A stretch of 64,000 nt of DNA. Source: Fistularia commersonii (taxonomy: Eukaryota; Chordata; Actinopteri; Syngnathiformes; Fistulariidae). Made by a program: the position numbers and the translations under genes. Below are positions 9,254-21,790 of the stretch, in pieces (the stretch's first letter is position 1; each line of letters opens with the position of its first letter). Under the pieces are notes generated by a model, which was not told the DNA's origin, did not search any database, and was given only the letters and a program-made list of their open reading frames with translations. Where the stretch lies: NCBI GenBank assembly GCA_037954325.1, contig JBBMNZ010000107.1, positions 62,501 through 126,500 of the forward strand, given 5' to 3'.

Positions 9254-9795
9254 TGAAAAACACGGAAGTCAGCAAATTTGAGCTTTTCTTCACTTTGAGT
9301 CACATGAACTGCAAATGGTTTGAACGATTCTGGAAGTCCCTTTAGCACCATAGCTATGAGAAGATCATCACTCATGACTTCCTCTGCATTTCTTAGCACC
9401 GTGATTATAGTCTCTGCCCTAATCACAAAGTCTGTTACGCTTTCATTGCTTCCTTTCTGCAGTTTTGTCAGGTCAGTATACAGGTTTATAATGCCAGGCT
9501 TCCCTTTACCTGCGTAATACTCTCGTAGCATCTTCAGTGCCTTTCTCCCATCATCTGCAGCTTCGCGCATGACCAGGCCTAGACTTTTGTCATCTAAAAA
9601 CTGGATCGGTTCGGCATGGGCCATTTCATTCAGCTCCTTGTCCTTCGCCTCCTCGTCATCGTCATCAAATTCTGGAGTTTCACTCAGAATTGTGTCTTTG
9701 AGCCCCTGTAGCCGCATGCAGGTCAAGCATTTAGTCTCCCAGAGTTCATACTGCTTCTCATCTTCCACACCGAGACAGTCTCTGGTGGCGATTGG
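9250..9795 (-). pseudogene. Copia Gag fragment (M1)
   Basis: The ORF runs 9250-9855 (201 aa) but genuine Gag seems to start near 9793. Recognisable Gag pattern: YELWETKCLTCMRLQGL, DDGRKALKMLREYYAGKG, YTDLTKLQKGSNESVTDFV and LLIAMVLKGLPESF (UBN2-type Gag). No CCHC knuckle is present. The first ~20 residues of the ORF overlap the oppositely oriented env and are probably not Gag. Confidence 0.7.
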
Positions 9796-9799
9796 TAAA

Positions 9800-11226
9800 T
9801 GTAACGGCAGGAGACCAAACTGATTGTTATGTTTGTACGGTAATGCCAATATCAATGTCTCATAACCCGACTATACAACCTCATCCAATTAACCAAAGTG
9901 AGACCTTGTCTATAATATGGGTATATTCCCAAGGATTGAGTCAGAGATTTGGAATTTTTCAGAATATAACAAATACCTCAGTCCTTCCTTTTCTGCCTTA
10001 CGATCCATCCAAATGGCGATTACCAGCTAATTATTCTATGGTAACCAATAAAACTGTCATTGAGGGATTCACTCTAATGACAATACAAAAGACACCACCA
10101 TTTTGTATTAAACGACAGTGTGGTAAGAAAGAGCATTATCTAGGCCAACTACAGTGTGACACTGTGCTAGATATGGAAACGGATAGACCGGTTAGGAAAA
10201 CCTATGACTACTATAATAATAGTATATGTGAGGTTGGAAAGTGGGGAATGGGCGTGTGTGCCATGAATCTGACAGCCCTCAAGCCATTATTGGGCATTGA
10301 AACAAACCTCACCAAATCTGGTATACCACCATGGAGGATTTTTGCATTCCCACACAAATACGGTTATCCATACATGCCCAAAAACACATGTATGGATTTG
10401 TGGCAAACGAGCATTTCTGTATCTGCCTGAACATTGGTGTGGCACATGCTATTTGGCCCGATTAGGAAGTGCTATGACTTTTATACCAGAGCATAACATG
10501 ACTCATAGCGTACAACTCATTAGGCCTATGGGACATGAACGTAGTCGAAGAGCCTTGATAAGTGACTCTAGAGGAATACTTATGACAATGTTCCCTAACT
10601 ATGGTGTAGCCTACTCGGGACATCGAATGAATGAGGTCTGGGCGACATTACAGAACCTAACGTCAAGGGTTCTAGAATTGAATGGACTGATACAAAACAA
10701 TCCAGAGACTATGGCTATGAAAGAAATGCTTTGACAAAATCGTGTGGCTTTAGATATTGTCTTAGCCAAGGAAGGTGGTGTATGTGCGATAATAGGACAA
10801 CAATGTTGCACATATATCCCAGACACGCGAGACAATTTCACAGTAATTCATGACAAATTGACGACATTAAAGAACCAACTAGAGGGTAAAGAGGACAGTG
10901 ATACTTTAATGTCGTTTTTACAGTTTGACCCTCTTGGATGGATCATCAACGGAACTTGGTGGCAAATACTTTTAAAGTGCCTTACACCTGTGATTGTGAT
11001 TCTTATTTTGTTTTGTTTATTTACTATGTGCGTTATTCCTTGTTTGAGAAGCATGATTGCTAAAATGGCTTCCGCAGCCTTTGTCCAGATGGCAATAGTA
11101 GCAGTGCAGACCCAACCAAGGACTCACTACACTGGACAGATACATGAGCAACTGCCTATAAGTGATTCAGAAAAAGAAAATGATAACAATTTGACTGTGG
11201 AGGACGACGACCATGATGTTGTATGA
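9800..11226 (+). pseudogene. env: Retroviral gamma-type env remnant (M1)
   Basis: Env of an endogenous retrovirus; in a virus it mediates receptor binding and membrane fusion. The SU part (open 9792-10430) starts abruptly at GDQTDCYVC, so signal peptide and N-terminal SU are missing. It has several N-x-T/S sites and a CYVC (CXXC-type) motif. A frame change lies near 10376-10395, after which the frame containing VWICGKRAFLYLP is the conserved one. Then follow an RSRR furin-type site, the heptad region, a C-x6-CC motif (CAIIGQQCC), a hydrophobic anchor (about 10965-11040) and an acidic tail. M1 has a premature TGA near 10732-10734 where M2 reads TTA. No gag or pol of this retrovirus is visible. 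Confidence 0.8.
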
Positions 11227-11410
11227 AGTGTTATCTGTAAACTATGTACCAACATGGCATGATGATGCTGAAGAGTTTAACATTGTTCGGAGTCTCATAA
11301 ACAGGAGAGAATTGTTCGAGTTTACTCTCTATTTCTATAACTATGTTATTTCGACTACTCACATGAAGTTAGCCAGACATGCTAGAGCACAAAAGACCTT
11401 TGTCCTCTAA
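11213..11410 (+). other. 65-aa ORF overlapping the env 3' end
   Basis: It begins with ATG inside the last codons of env (14-nt overlap) and runs 65 codons in another frame, with no recognisable domain. It is open in M1 and M2, but those copies are too similar for that to mean selection. It could be chance. Confidence 0.2.
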
Positions 11411-11800
11411 CAAGAGTTGGGCCCTCCAAGATATTCCAATGGTCGTAAACATCTTTAGATAAGAACCTACCCCCCTGTAAACGTAAATCTAAACGAGGAT
11501 AAACACTTCTGGAGAGAAACCTGACCACCCCTGTATATAATCCTGGACAACTTCACATATGCATGAACTATACTATACAATGAATGTTGTTATGTAAATA
11601 AACACTTTCACACAATAACAAGCCGAGCAAGGAGGAACTCGGGGGGATTCTCTGGATCTTGGCTCCAAAGAGCGCGCTGAGTCTCCCCCTCTGCAGAGCA
11701 CAAAAGAATAGTCGCTTGTCTGTGTTATTTCTTATGATAACCTCAGTCTCCTCTTTACAGGTTTTACCTTAGACCAGCATGAATTAGAATTACTCTCTAA
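11411..11800 (+). other. Candidate 3' LTR/UTR of the env-bearing retrovirus (M1)
   Basis: Non-coding stretch after env with a TATA-like TATATAA (11534-11540), a polyadenylation signal AATAAA (11597-11602) about 57 bp further on, and a GC-richer segment resembling U5. A pyrimidine-rich CTCCTCTTTACAG (11748-11760) could be a splice acceptor. LTR limits could not be fixed because no second LTR is in the window. In M2 the TATA box is changed to TATATCAT. Confidence 0.45.
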
Positions 11801-11810
11801 TAGCCGCGAG

Positions 11811-12681
11811 TGGAGCATCTACCTGCATGTCCAGAAGCTTCCTGTTCAGCAGGGCAGGTCGAATGGTGTTAAAAGCACTGGAGAAGTCAAAGAACATGAC
11901 TCTCACAGTGCTTCCTGCCTCCTCCAGGTGTGTGTAGATTCTGTGCAGCAGGAAGATGATGGCGTCTTCCACTCCTATCCGTGGGTGGTATGCGAACCGC
12001 AGGGGGTCCAGCGAAGGTCCGACGACTGTGCCAAGGTGCCTCAGGACGAGCCTCTCCAGCGACTTCATGACGTGTGATGTCAGCGCCACCGGTCTGTAGT
12101 CGCTGTGTCTGCTGGGATGCTTCACCTCGGGCGCTGGAACCAGGCATGAGGTTTTCCACCGGTCGGGGACAACCATCTGGGTCAGGCTCAGGTTGAAGAG
12201 ATGTGAGAAGATCCCACACAGCTGAGAGGCACATCCTTTCAGCACTCTGGGGCTGAGGCCGTCAGGGCCAGCAGCTTTCCTGGGACGAAGGCGGCTGAAC
12301 TCTCTTCCCACCTCCTCAGCGGTGAAGGCAACAGGAGGGGGTGGAGAGAGTCCCAGTGGGGGGCAGGACGGCTGAGGTGTAAACGAGACATCGTCCAGGG
12401 AAGCAGAAGAGGTGCGTGGGGGAGGGGGAAAGCTCCTTAAAGTGAGGGGTGAGGGCACGGGGGAAGGAAAGTCCTGAGAGGAGCTGGGGGGAGGGTGGGC
12501 GGAGGCACCTTCATCAAATCTGTTAAAAAACAGGTTTAGTTTGTTTGCCTCCTGCAAGTCTCCTTCCATCATCTGGCTTGCTTGTTTTCCATGGCCAGTG
12601 ATGAGTTTGCAGTATCGTCGCTCTTCTCAGCGGCTCCAAACTGTCTTCAGCCGTCTTTGGGGGTTTCCTGGGCCCATAACC
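11811..12681 (-). mobile_element. L2/CR1-like LINE fragment (M1)
   Basis: Minus-strand non-LTR fragment. Frame 11790-12572 (260 aa) has RPRKAAGPDGLSPRVLK, SDYRPVALTSHVMKSLERLVL, and motif A VRVMFFDFSSAFNTI, the pattern of the L2/CR1 group. A further diverged stretch (LITGHGKQASQ) lies upstream at about 12573-12660, with a stop. The fragment ends soon after motif A, so motifs B and C (the DD box) are gone. LINEs normally lose their 5' end, so the missing 3' end points to a later deletion. Confidence 0.75.
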
Positions 12682-12903
12682 TGTTATCAGAGGTTATCTG
12701 TGCAGTAGATCTGCGTGCTACCCCTCAATACCGACTGGGTCTTTTACGGAGGAATAATATGTGTGACACGCCTCTTGTTTTACAGAACTGGAAGAAGTTG
12801 AGTTTATTTTCAAGCAAATAAAAACACTACGGACAGACCGGAAGCTGGGACTGGCCATTCAAAATAAAAGGGAAATAACTGAGAGCATATTTCTCAGATA
12901 ACA
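12682..12903 (-). mobile_element. Solo LTR, 222 bp (M1)
   Basis: On the minus strand it starts TGTTATCTGAGAAATATGC and ends AACCTCTGATAACA, i.e. inverted TGTTATC/GATAACA ends. It holds AATAAA signals. The first ~60 bp match the copia family 2 LTR start (4394-4466 reversed). Flanks give no matching 5-bp duplication, so the junction may be recombinational. It separates the L2 fragment from the L1 fragment. Confidence 0.65.
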
Positions 12904-14093
<1,190 letters not shown>

Positions 14094-14545
14094 CTTAATT
14101 CCACTCTTTTATATACGCATGCCTGGAGTTCCGGGAGCTCGTTCTCAACGTTCTGGGAATAATCATAGTTGTGCTGATAGCATTAGCCGAAACGCCCCCC
14201 CCACACACACCACCACCACCACCACCACCACCACCCCACACACACATTAGCTCCTCCATTCATTCACATGTACACGCCGGCTGCTCCGGGGGCTCCACGC
14301 CGACGTTTCGGTGATCGATGTCCGGAGAAGGTGCACCATTGCCGGTCTGCGGTGTCCTGTAGACCCCCCCCTCCATACACACATGCAATACGCCTTGAAA
14401 CGCATCGCTCGCACCGACGCGGGGAATCCTTTTCCCTACTTCCACAACAACGGCAAGAAACGCGTTGCGTCGGCCGCCGTGAGGAAGGGGGGGGGGGGGG
14501 GGGCATTAAGGGGGGGGAGAGAGAGACATGGAGATTTTCTCAGCC
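14094..14545. repeat. Satellite A' (variant monomer), M1
   Basis: Diverged single monomer with the same landmarks in the same order as satellite A: CCTTAATTCCAC, GTGCTGATAGCATTAGCCGAAACGC, C-run, CATTCACATGTACACGCCGG, GCTCCACGCCGACGTTTCGG, GTCCGGAGAAGGTGCACCATTGCCGG. It then has its own GC-rich end and G-run at 14486-14515. Confidence 0.75.
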
Positions 14546-14935
14546 TCTCATTCTTTTTTTTTTTTTTTTAATTGAACATAAATAGTACACACAACTATAC
14601 AAATGTACAAATAAACATGGCAAGGTAGAACTGAATGTCAATGAAACAACCAGGCATGAGGAACCAAAGGACATAAGGACATTCATTCTGTATGTAATCA
14701 GAAGTTAATAGTGTTAACGGTTTGTGAGAAATTTACAATGCTAGACAAAAAAAGAAATTAAAATGAAATAATTAAATCAATAGATAGACTAATAAAAAAT
14801 TAAAACGAAAAAATGATTGCAAGGGGAGTACAACATGTAATTAAGTTGGCGACTCACAAGGAATCTCAGATATCAAACTGTATATTTTTTGTTGTTTATA
14901 TATAAACATATACAAAACAAACATATATTGTTTGT
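14546..14935 (-). mobile_element. L1 3'UTR with poly(A), truncated copy (M1)
   Basis: AT-rich stretch whose minus-strand 3' end is CTATTTATGTTCAATT plus an A-run (T-run at 14553-14569). The same sequence directly follows L1 ORF2 at 40353-40730, which identifies it as the L1 3'UTR. Confidence 0.7.
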
Positions 14936-15105
14936 TGTTGTTTATTTTTGGGACATAAGCGAATCACGGTCCGGGCTTCTGCCCTCCTCCGCTCCTCACC
15001 TCATCCGCTCCAGGCCCTGGTACTCCCTGTCCGCGGGACCCCCCCCCCCCCACCACCCCCACCACCACCAAAACAAACTCTCACACACAGATAAACACAC
15101 GCACA

Positions 15106-15144
<39 letters not shown>

Positions 15145-15161
15145 ACGCACACAAACACGCA

Positions 15162-15194
<33 letters not shown>
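14936..15194. repeat. Satellite A end piece and (CA)n
   Basis: GGGACATAAGCGAATCACGG, pyrimidine-rich tract, GGCCCTGGTACTCC, C-run (15039-15050) and a CA run with CACACG/AAAC interruptions (15066-15194) ending M1. Confidence 0.85.
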
Positions 15195-15196
<2 letters not shown>

Positions 15197-15535
15197 GAAC
15201 TCATCATAGCTGTGCTAATAGCATTGGCCAAAACGTATCCACAACAAAACAAACATTAGCTCATCCACTCATTCACATATGTGTGTGCCTAGAGGTATGG
15301 GAGCTCCAGTCATACGTCCGGGTGATCTATGTCCGGAGAAGGCTCACATTGGCCGGTCTAAGGGGTTCTTCTGCCCCCACAGCTTCCCCGCCTCTGAGAG
15401 GAGAAAAATTACCTCCGCTCCTCCGCTCCTCCGCTTTTCAGCTCCACCGCTCCTCCTCTATGGGCCCTGGTACTCCCCCCCCCCACCTAAACAAACTCTC
15501 ACACATACACACACAAACACACTCACACACACACA

Positions 15536-15572
<37 letters not shown>

Positions 15573-16084
15573 ACACACCTTAACTCATCATAGCTGTGCT
15601 AATAGCATTAGCCGAAACGCATCCACAACCAAACAAACATTAGCTCATCCACTCATTCACATGTGTGTGCCCAATGGTCCGAGAGCTCCAATCATACGTC
15701 CGGGGGATCTTTGTCCGGAGTATGCTCACATTAGCCAGTCTAAGGGGTTCTTCTGCCCCCAAACTTCCCCGCCTCTGAGAGGAGAAACATTACCTCCGCT
15801 CCTCCGCTTCTCAGCTCCATCGCTCCTCCGCTTTGGGCCCTGGAATTCCCGAACCGCTGGACATAAGCGAATCACGGGCCGGGCTTCTGCCCTCCTCCGC
15901 TCCTCAGCTCATCGTTCGAGGCCCCGGTACTCCCTGTCCGCGACCCCCCCCCCCACCTAAACAAATTCACACTCACACACACGCACACACACACACACAG
16001 ACACACACACACACACACACAAACACACCTTAACTCATCATAGCTGTGCTAATAGCATTAGCCGAAACGCATCCACAACCAAAC
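15195..16084. repeat. Satellite A, M2 (about 2.5 monomers)
   Basis: Two full monomers (core starts near 15195 and 15581) and a third core cut by the copia LTR at CCAAAC. It includes CA runs near 15500-15578 and 15970-16026. Long but low-complexity frames (for example 15283-15960) are not genes. Confidence 0.85.
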
Positions 16085-16442
16085 TGTTGCGTTTAAGTTC
16101 GCAGCTTCTTCGTTTTCCATGTTTCGGAAGGAATTCACAAGTTTGCCTTGTTTGAATCGTCTTTTATTTTCTTCTTCACAGCTCCGGGAATCAACATCGG
16201 TTAGCCATGGGACATGTACAGTACAGAGTGAGGGAAAAATTCCCGCCAGCACCGCTATACCAAAAAAAAAAAACACCGACGTAGAAGTTAACGTCAAGTT
16301 AGCTGAACAGTCGCAAAAAACTAAAACAAGTCCCAAACCTTGTCATAAAGTGCCATGCATTTCCTGAGAGTAGATACAAATACAACATATGTATACTAGA
16401 ATGTAAACTCAAATAAAACTAATGAGATCACCTATCTCAACA
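16085..16442 (-). mobile_element. Copia family 1, 3' LTR (M2)
   Basis: 358-bp copy of the M1 LTR with the same ends, same satellite flank and same polypurine tract; an A-run near 16262 is longer than in M1. Confidence 0.85.
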
Positions 16443-17421
16443 CCCCCTCTTGATCTCAACATCCAAAAAAAATCTTTGGACATTTGAATTTCCAAATAAC
16501 CACTTTTTGAATTGTTCTATTTTTACCTTTGTCATGAGTTTTGTCGAGATGTCTGCCAACATGTCCTCTGATGGACAATAGATAAGATTTATTTAACCCT
16601 CACTGAGTGCTTCACGAATGAAATGATATTTTACATCAATGTGTTTTGACCTTTGTCTGTTTACAGGATTCTTACTCAGTGCGATGGCCCCCTGATTGTC
16701 TCCGTAGATTGTTGTGCAACTGTACATTTTGTTGTCCATACCGTTTAACAGTTGAGACAGGTACATGTTTTCTTGTGCGGTGGTGGCTAGGCCGATGTAT
16801 TCAGCCTCACATGTTGACAGGGCCACTGTGGGCTGTTTCCTTGACTTCCATGCAATGGCTGGGCCTTGTTTTGTTAAACTGAAACAGTAGCCTGTAGTGC
16901 TACGTCTGTCTTCTACAGATGATGCCCAGTCTGAATCACTGTAAGCTATCAGGTTCAAATCCTCCTTATTTTTCTTGAAACTTAGTTCATAATCAGCTGT
17001 CTCCTTCAAATACCTCAGGACATGTTTTGCGGCTACTAAGTTTTCTACTTTTGGCATTGCCAGATTCTGTGATAGTTTGCTCACTATCCAGCTGATATCA
17101 GGTCTGGTGCAAGTCATGGCATAAATAAGACTGCCTACAATCTCACGATATTCTTTGGGGTCGACAGGTTCACTTTGCTCATTTTCATCAGCTACAGGGA
17201 TGCCCTCTAATTTTTGCTCACTTGGAGTAGATCTTGCTTTACATTCTGACATTCCAAATCTCTCTAGCATTTTTAGGATGTACTTTGTCTGGTTCATTTT
17301 GATTTCATCCCCCTTTTGTTCAAATTGTATGCCAAAAAAAATATGATAGTTTCCCCAGGTCTTTCATGTTGAACTTGAATTTCATGTTCTGTTTAAATGT
17401 GCTGAGTGCATCATTGCTGCT
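16443..17421 (-). pseudogene. Copia family 1 RNase H/RT fragment (M2)
   Basis: Open 16593-17297 (234 aa). It keeps the full CEAEYIGL segment missing four residues in M1, but ends early at EALSEG through a stop that M1 lacks. Upstream, a changed T/G run near 17331-17340 shifts the frame before the RT part. Thus M1 and M2 are broken at different places. Confidence 0.8.
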
Positions 17422-17439
17422 TGCTGCAATAATTAAATC
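17422..17439. repeat. Target-site duplication, left (M2)
   Basis: Same 18 bp as in M1, paired with 19483-19500. Confidence 0.9.
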
Positions 17440-19482
17440 TTCTTCTTCTTCTTTCGGCTTTTCCCATCAGGGGTCGCCACAGCGAGTCAACCTTCTCCAT
17501 CTAACCCTATTCTCTGTATCTTCCTCTCTCACACCAGCTACCTTCATATCCTCTCTCACTACGTCCATAAATCTTCTCTTTGGTCTTCCTCGAGACCTAT
17601 TGCCTGGCAGCTCCATTTCCAGCATCCGTCTACCAATATATTCACTATCTCTTCTCTGTACATGACCGAACCATCTCAGTCTGGCTTCTCTGACCTTCTC
17701 TCCAAAACATCAAACATGTGCCGTCCCTCTGATAGACTCATTCCTGATCCTATCCATCCTGGTCACTCCCAAAGAGAACCTCAACATCTTCATCTCTGCA
17801 ACCTCTAGTTCTGTCTGCTGTCTTTTGGTCATTGGAACAGTTTCTAGTCCATACATCATCGCTGGTCTCACCACTGTCTTGTACACCTTTCCTTTTATTC
17901 TGGCAAATAGTCTTCTATCACATAGTACCCCTGACACTTTTCTCCACCCATTCCAACCTGCTTGGACCCGTCTCTTCACCTCTTTTACGCACTCTCCGTT
18001 GCTCTGGACTGTTGACCCTAAGTACCTGATATCCTCCAGCTTCTTGATCTCCACTCCCTGTAGCCTCACCGCTCCACCCGAGTTCCTCTCGTTCACACAC
18101 ATATATTCTGTCTTGCTGCGACTAACTTTCATTCCTCTCCTTTCCAGAGCATACCTCCACCTCTCTAGATTTTCCTCTACCTGTTGTCTGCTCTCACTAC
18201 AGATCACAATGTCATCCGCAAACATCATGGTCCATGGGGATTCCTGTCTAACCTCATCTGTCAGCCTATCCATCACCATTGCGAACAAGAAGGGGCTCAG
18301 AGCTGATCTCTGATGGAGTCCCACCTCCACCTTGAACTTCTCGGTTACCCCTACAGCACACCGTACCAGTGTCTCACAGCTGGCATACATGTCCTGCACC
18401 AGTCTAACATACTTCTCTGCCACTCCAGACTTCCTCATACAATACCAGAGCTCCTCTCTTGGCAACCTGTCATATGCTTTTTCTAGGTCTACGAAAACGC
18501 AATGCAGCTCCCTCTGGCCTTCTCTGTACTTTTCTATTGGCATTCTCAACGCAAATACTGCATCTGTAGTACTCTTCCTAGGCATGAAGCCATACTGCTG
18601 TTCACAAATGCTGACTTCTGCTCTCAGTCTAGTTTCCACTACTCTTTCCCATAACTTCATTGTATGGCTCATCAACTTTATCCCTCTGTAGTTGCCACAA
18701 TTCTGCACATCCCCTTTATTCTTAAAAATAGGCACCATCACACTTTGTCTCCATTCTTCAGGCATCTCCTCACTCTCTAAGATCCTGTTGAATAATCTAG
18801 TCAGAAAATCTACCGCTGCCTCTCCTAGACACTTCCACACCTCCACAGGTATATCATCAGGACCAACTGCTTTTCCACTCTTCATCCTCTTCAATGCCTT
18901 CCTCACTTCACTTTTACTCATTTTTGCTACTTTGTGGTCTACAATAATCACCTCTTCTACCCTTGCCTCTCTTTCATTTTCCACATTCATCAGCTCTTCA
19001 AAGTACTCTTTCCATCTTCCTGTCTCTCTTCTAGCATCCGTCAATACATTTCTCTCTCTGTCCTTTATCACCCGGACCTGCTGTACATCCTTTCCATCTT
19101 TATCTCTCTGTTTCGCCAACCTGTATAGATCATTTTCAGCCTCCTTACTATCCAACCGAGCATACAAGTCATCATAAGCCCTTTGTTTTGCCTTTGCTAC
19201 CTCTATCTTTACCTTTCGCCGCATCTCCCTGAACTCCTGTCTGTTCTCTTCAGTCCTCTCAGTATCCCACTTCTTCTTCGCGAACCATTTTCTCTGTATA
19301 CACTCCTGCACTTCCTCATTCCACCACCAAGTCTCCTTATCTACTTTCCTACCAGATGACACACCAAGTACTCTTCTACCTGTCTCCCTGATAACACTAG
19401 CTGTTGTTGTCCAATCATCTGGAAGCTCTCCCTGACAACCCAGACCCTTTCTCAACTCCTCCCTGAAAACCATGCAACACTC
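17440..19482 (-). mobile_element. RTE-clade LINE in copia (M2)
   Basis: Same insertion as 1857-3899, displaced by 15583 bp, with identical duplications and the same 5' truncation point. Confidence 0.9.
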
Positions 19483-19515
19483 TGCTGCAATAATTAAATC
19501 ATCTACCCAAAGCAA
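17710..19515 (-). pseudogene. RTE reverse transcriptase (M2)
   Basis: 601 aa, same layout as M1: copia VDD codons at 1-11, motif A at 341-349, FADD 432-435. It shares HQRSALSP (disabled motif B) and the TGA after RGTAHV with M1. Private or differently shared changes: YDRLPREELW (also in M3; M1 and M4 have V), RMPIEKY, and FKNKGDV against FKNQGDV in M1. Confidence 0.85.
19483..19500. repeat. Target-site duplication, right (M2)
   Basis: Perfect match to 17422-17439. Confidence 0.9.
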
Positions 19516-20213
19516 ACCTTCTCCACGGCTCTAAACTCGTTCGTCGCCGCTACTTGTGGAACACCGGATGGCTTTCTCCCTCCGCTTCGTTACATTTTAT
19601 GTCCGCTAGATGGCGGCATCCGACTGTGCACAGCGCTTGGAGCTCCACCAGGCGATATGGCCGCTGTGTATGAGAGGAATAAACGAGTGGGGCCGTGAGT
19701 GCAATAAATCCCCCTCCACGTCTTACATGGATGTTATCACCCTGTTACTGTATTTTAACGATACCGCTGTTTTTTCGACCTCAATGTTAAGCCGATTTTT
19801 AAACATTAAAAAAACAGATTGCTCGATTCAGTGACACCGAGGCCGTGAGTGGAGGACTTATGGAGTCGACTCCTCCGCTTATTCATACGTGCATGTCTGG
19901 TGCTCCCGGAGCTTCACGCCGACGTCACGGGGATCCGTGTCCGAAGAAGGTGCACCTTGGCCGGTCTGCGGGGTCCTGTTGACCGGAAGCTGAGACTGGC
20001 CCTTCGAAATAACACGGAAAATAATTGAGAGCATATTTCTCAGTTGACAACGCCCCCCCTTGCTCTCATATTATTGGTATCTTTGCCCATTTACATCAAA
20101 ATAAAATACTCATGACCCAAACAACAACTTTGAAAAATTCAACAACTTAAACTGTGATGCAGGCTTTGTCATAACATGTGCCGGCATCTCTTGTGTTGGA
20201 CAATACTGTAGGG

Positions 20214-20961
20214 CTACCTTTCCACATATTTTCTTTGTGACATCTTAACACACTCTTCTGACTGACATATTTTCTGGGTATTGATTTTGATCACTTTGGC
20301 CAAGTCCTTCATTTTAAATCTAGCTGTAAGCATGATTTTCACCTCTTTCATTACTTCCTCATCACTCGCAGCTATGATTAAATCATCTGCCCATATTATG
20401 ATGATGACCTTGTCATTTTGGTTTTCTTTGACATAGACACAATGATCTGCTTCATTCTGAATAAAGTCATTGTCAATCAAGTAAGAATGGAGCATCAGAT
20501 TCCAATGACGACCTGCCTGTTTAAGGCCGTATAGTGACTTTTCAAGTTTACGCACCAGCTTCTGTTTTTTTACTTGTTACTTCATACCCTTCTGGTTGTT
20601 CTACACAGAGCTCACAATCTATGGGTGCATGAAGATAGGCTGTCTTTACATCCATTTGGTGTAGTAACAAATTTTCCTGAACTGATTTCTGCATAAACAC
20701 CCTCACACTTGTCATATTTGCTGTTGGAGAAAATGTTTCCTCAAAATCCGTGCCATACTTTTGACTGTAGCCCTTAGCAAAATAACGAGCTTTATATTTG
20801 TTTGTGCCATCTTCATTTCTATTTAGCGCATACGCCCAGCCCCCCCCAACCCCCACCCCCACCCCCCCGCCACTGCACACTTGCCTTGGGGTAGCTGTGT
20901 TAGGGTAAAAGTGTTGTTCTCTCTCAATGACTCCATCTCTTCGTCCATAGATTTCATCCAC
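20214..20961 (-). pseudogene. Copia family 2 RT (T copy a, M2)
   Basis: Frames 20214-20555 and 20548-20961. Here LEKSLYGLKQAGRHW is intact, where T copy 1 has a stop. Instead the frame breaks at a T-run near 20564 (SKKTEAGA end), and the active site reads WADD rather than WVDD. Motif A QMDVKTAYLHA is present. The basic leader follows at 20994-21236. Confidence 0.8.
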
Positions 20962-21196
20962 TTGTCAGCATTGAGGGAACTCCTTGCCTCTTTTTATGTC
21001 TGTGGGACACCACACGCCAGTCTATAACAGTAGTCAATGTTAGTGAACACTTGGTCATCGTCAATAGCACTTGTCACATAACCATTAAAGTAACTGGGCT
21101 TCTTTTTGGTTCTAGTTGATCGTCTCACATTGTCTGCACTGCTTGGCTGTGTCACACGGTCAGATACGGGGTTGCCCATTTCCAAGGTGTACAAAG

Positions 21197-21629
21197 GTGT
21201 ACAAGACAGTGTTGAGCCCAGCGATGATATATGCACTAGAAACTGTTACAATGACTGAAAGACAGCAGGCAGAACTAGAGGTTGCAGATATGAGGATGTT
21301 GAGGTTCTCTTTGGGAGTGACCAGGATGGATAGGATCAGGAATGAGTCTATCAGAGGAACAGCACATGTTCGATGTTTTGGAGAGAAGGTCAGAGAAGCC
21401 AGACCGAGATGGTTCGGTCATGTACAGAGGAGGGATAGAGAATATATTGGTAGACGGATGCTGGAATTGGAGCTGCAAGGCAAGAGGCCTCGAGGAAGAC
21501 CAAAGAGAGGATTTATGGACGTGGTGAGAGAGGAGATGAAGGCAGTTGGTGTGAGAGAGGAGGATACGGAGAATAGGGTTAGATGGAGAAAGTTGACTCG
21601 CTGTGGCCACACCTGACAGGAAAAGACAA
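21197..21629 (+). pseudogene. RTE 3' fragment (T copy a, M2)
   Basis: Plus strand, open through 21116-21616 (166 aa, the first ~30 residues being antisense copia). It shows the uninterrupted C-terminus MLRFSLGVTRMDR to RWRKLTRCGHT. A CpG-containing codon gives RPRGRP here against RSRGRP in the others. Confidence 0.8.
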
Positions 21630-21755
21630 AAGAAGAAGAAGAAGAAGAAGAAGAAGAAGAAGAAGAAGAAGAAGAAGAAGAAGAAGAAGAAGAAGAAGAA
21701 GAAGAAGAAGAAGGAGAGAAAGAAGAAGAAGAAGAAGAAGAAGAAGAAGAAGAAG

Positions 21756-21790
<35 letters not shown>

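Larger units (their letters stand above)
19510..21789. repeat. T sub-unit, M2 copy a
   Basis: Block X (19510-19976), LTR remnant (19977-20049), copia family 2 RT (20050-21196), RTE 3' tail on plus (21197-21629) and (GAA)n 21630-21784. Same order as 3927-6186. Confidence 0.85.

Noticed and set aside
9792..11226. Complete functional envelope gene
   Set aside because: The SU N-terminus and signal peptide are absent and a frame change lies between SU and TM in both copies.
14271..14345. CENP-B box in satellite A' (TTCGGTGATCGATG)
   Set aside because: Compared by eye with NTTCGNNNNANNCGGGN; the A and CGGG positions do not match.
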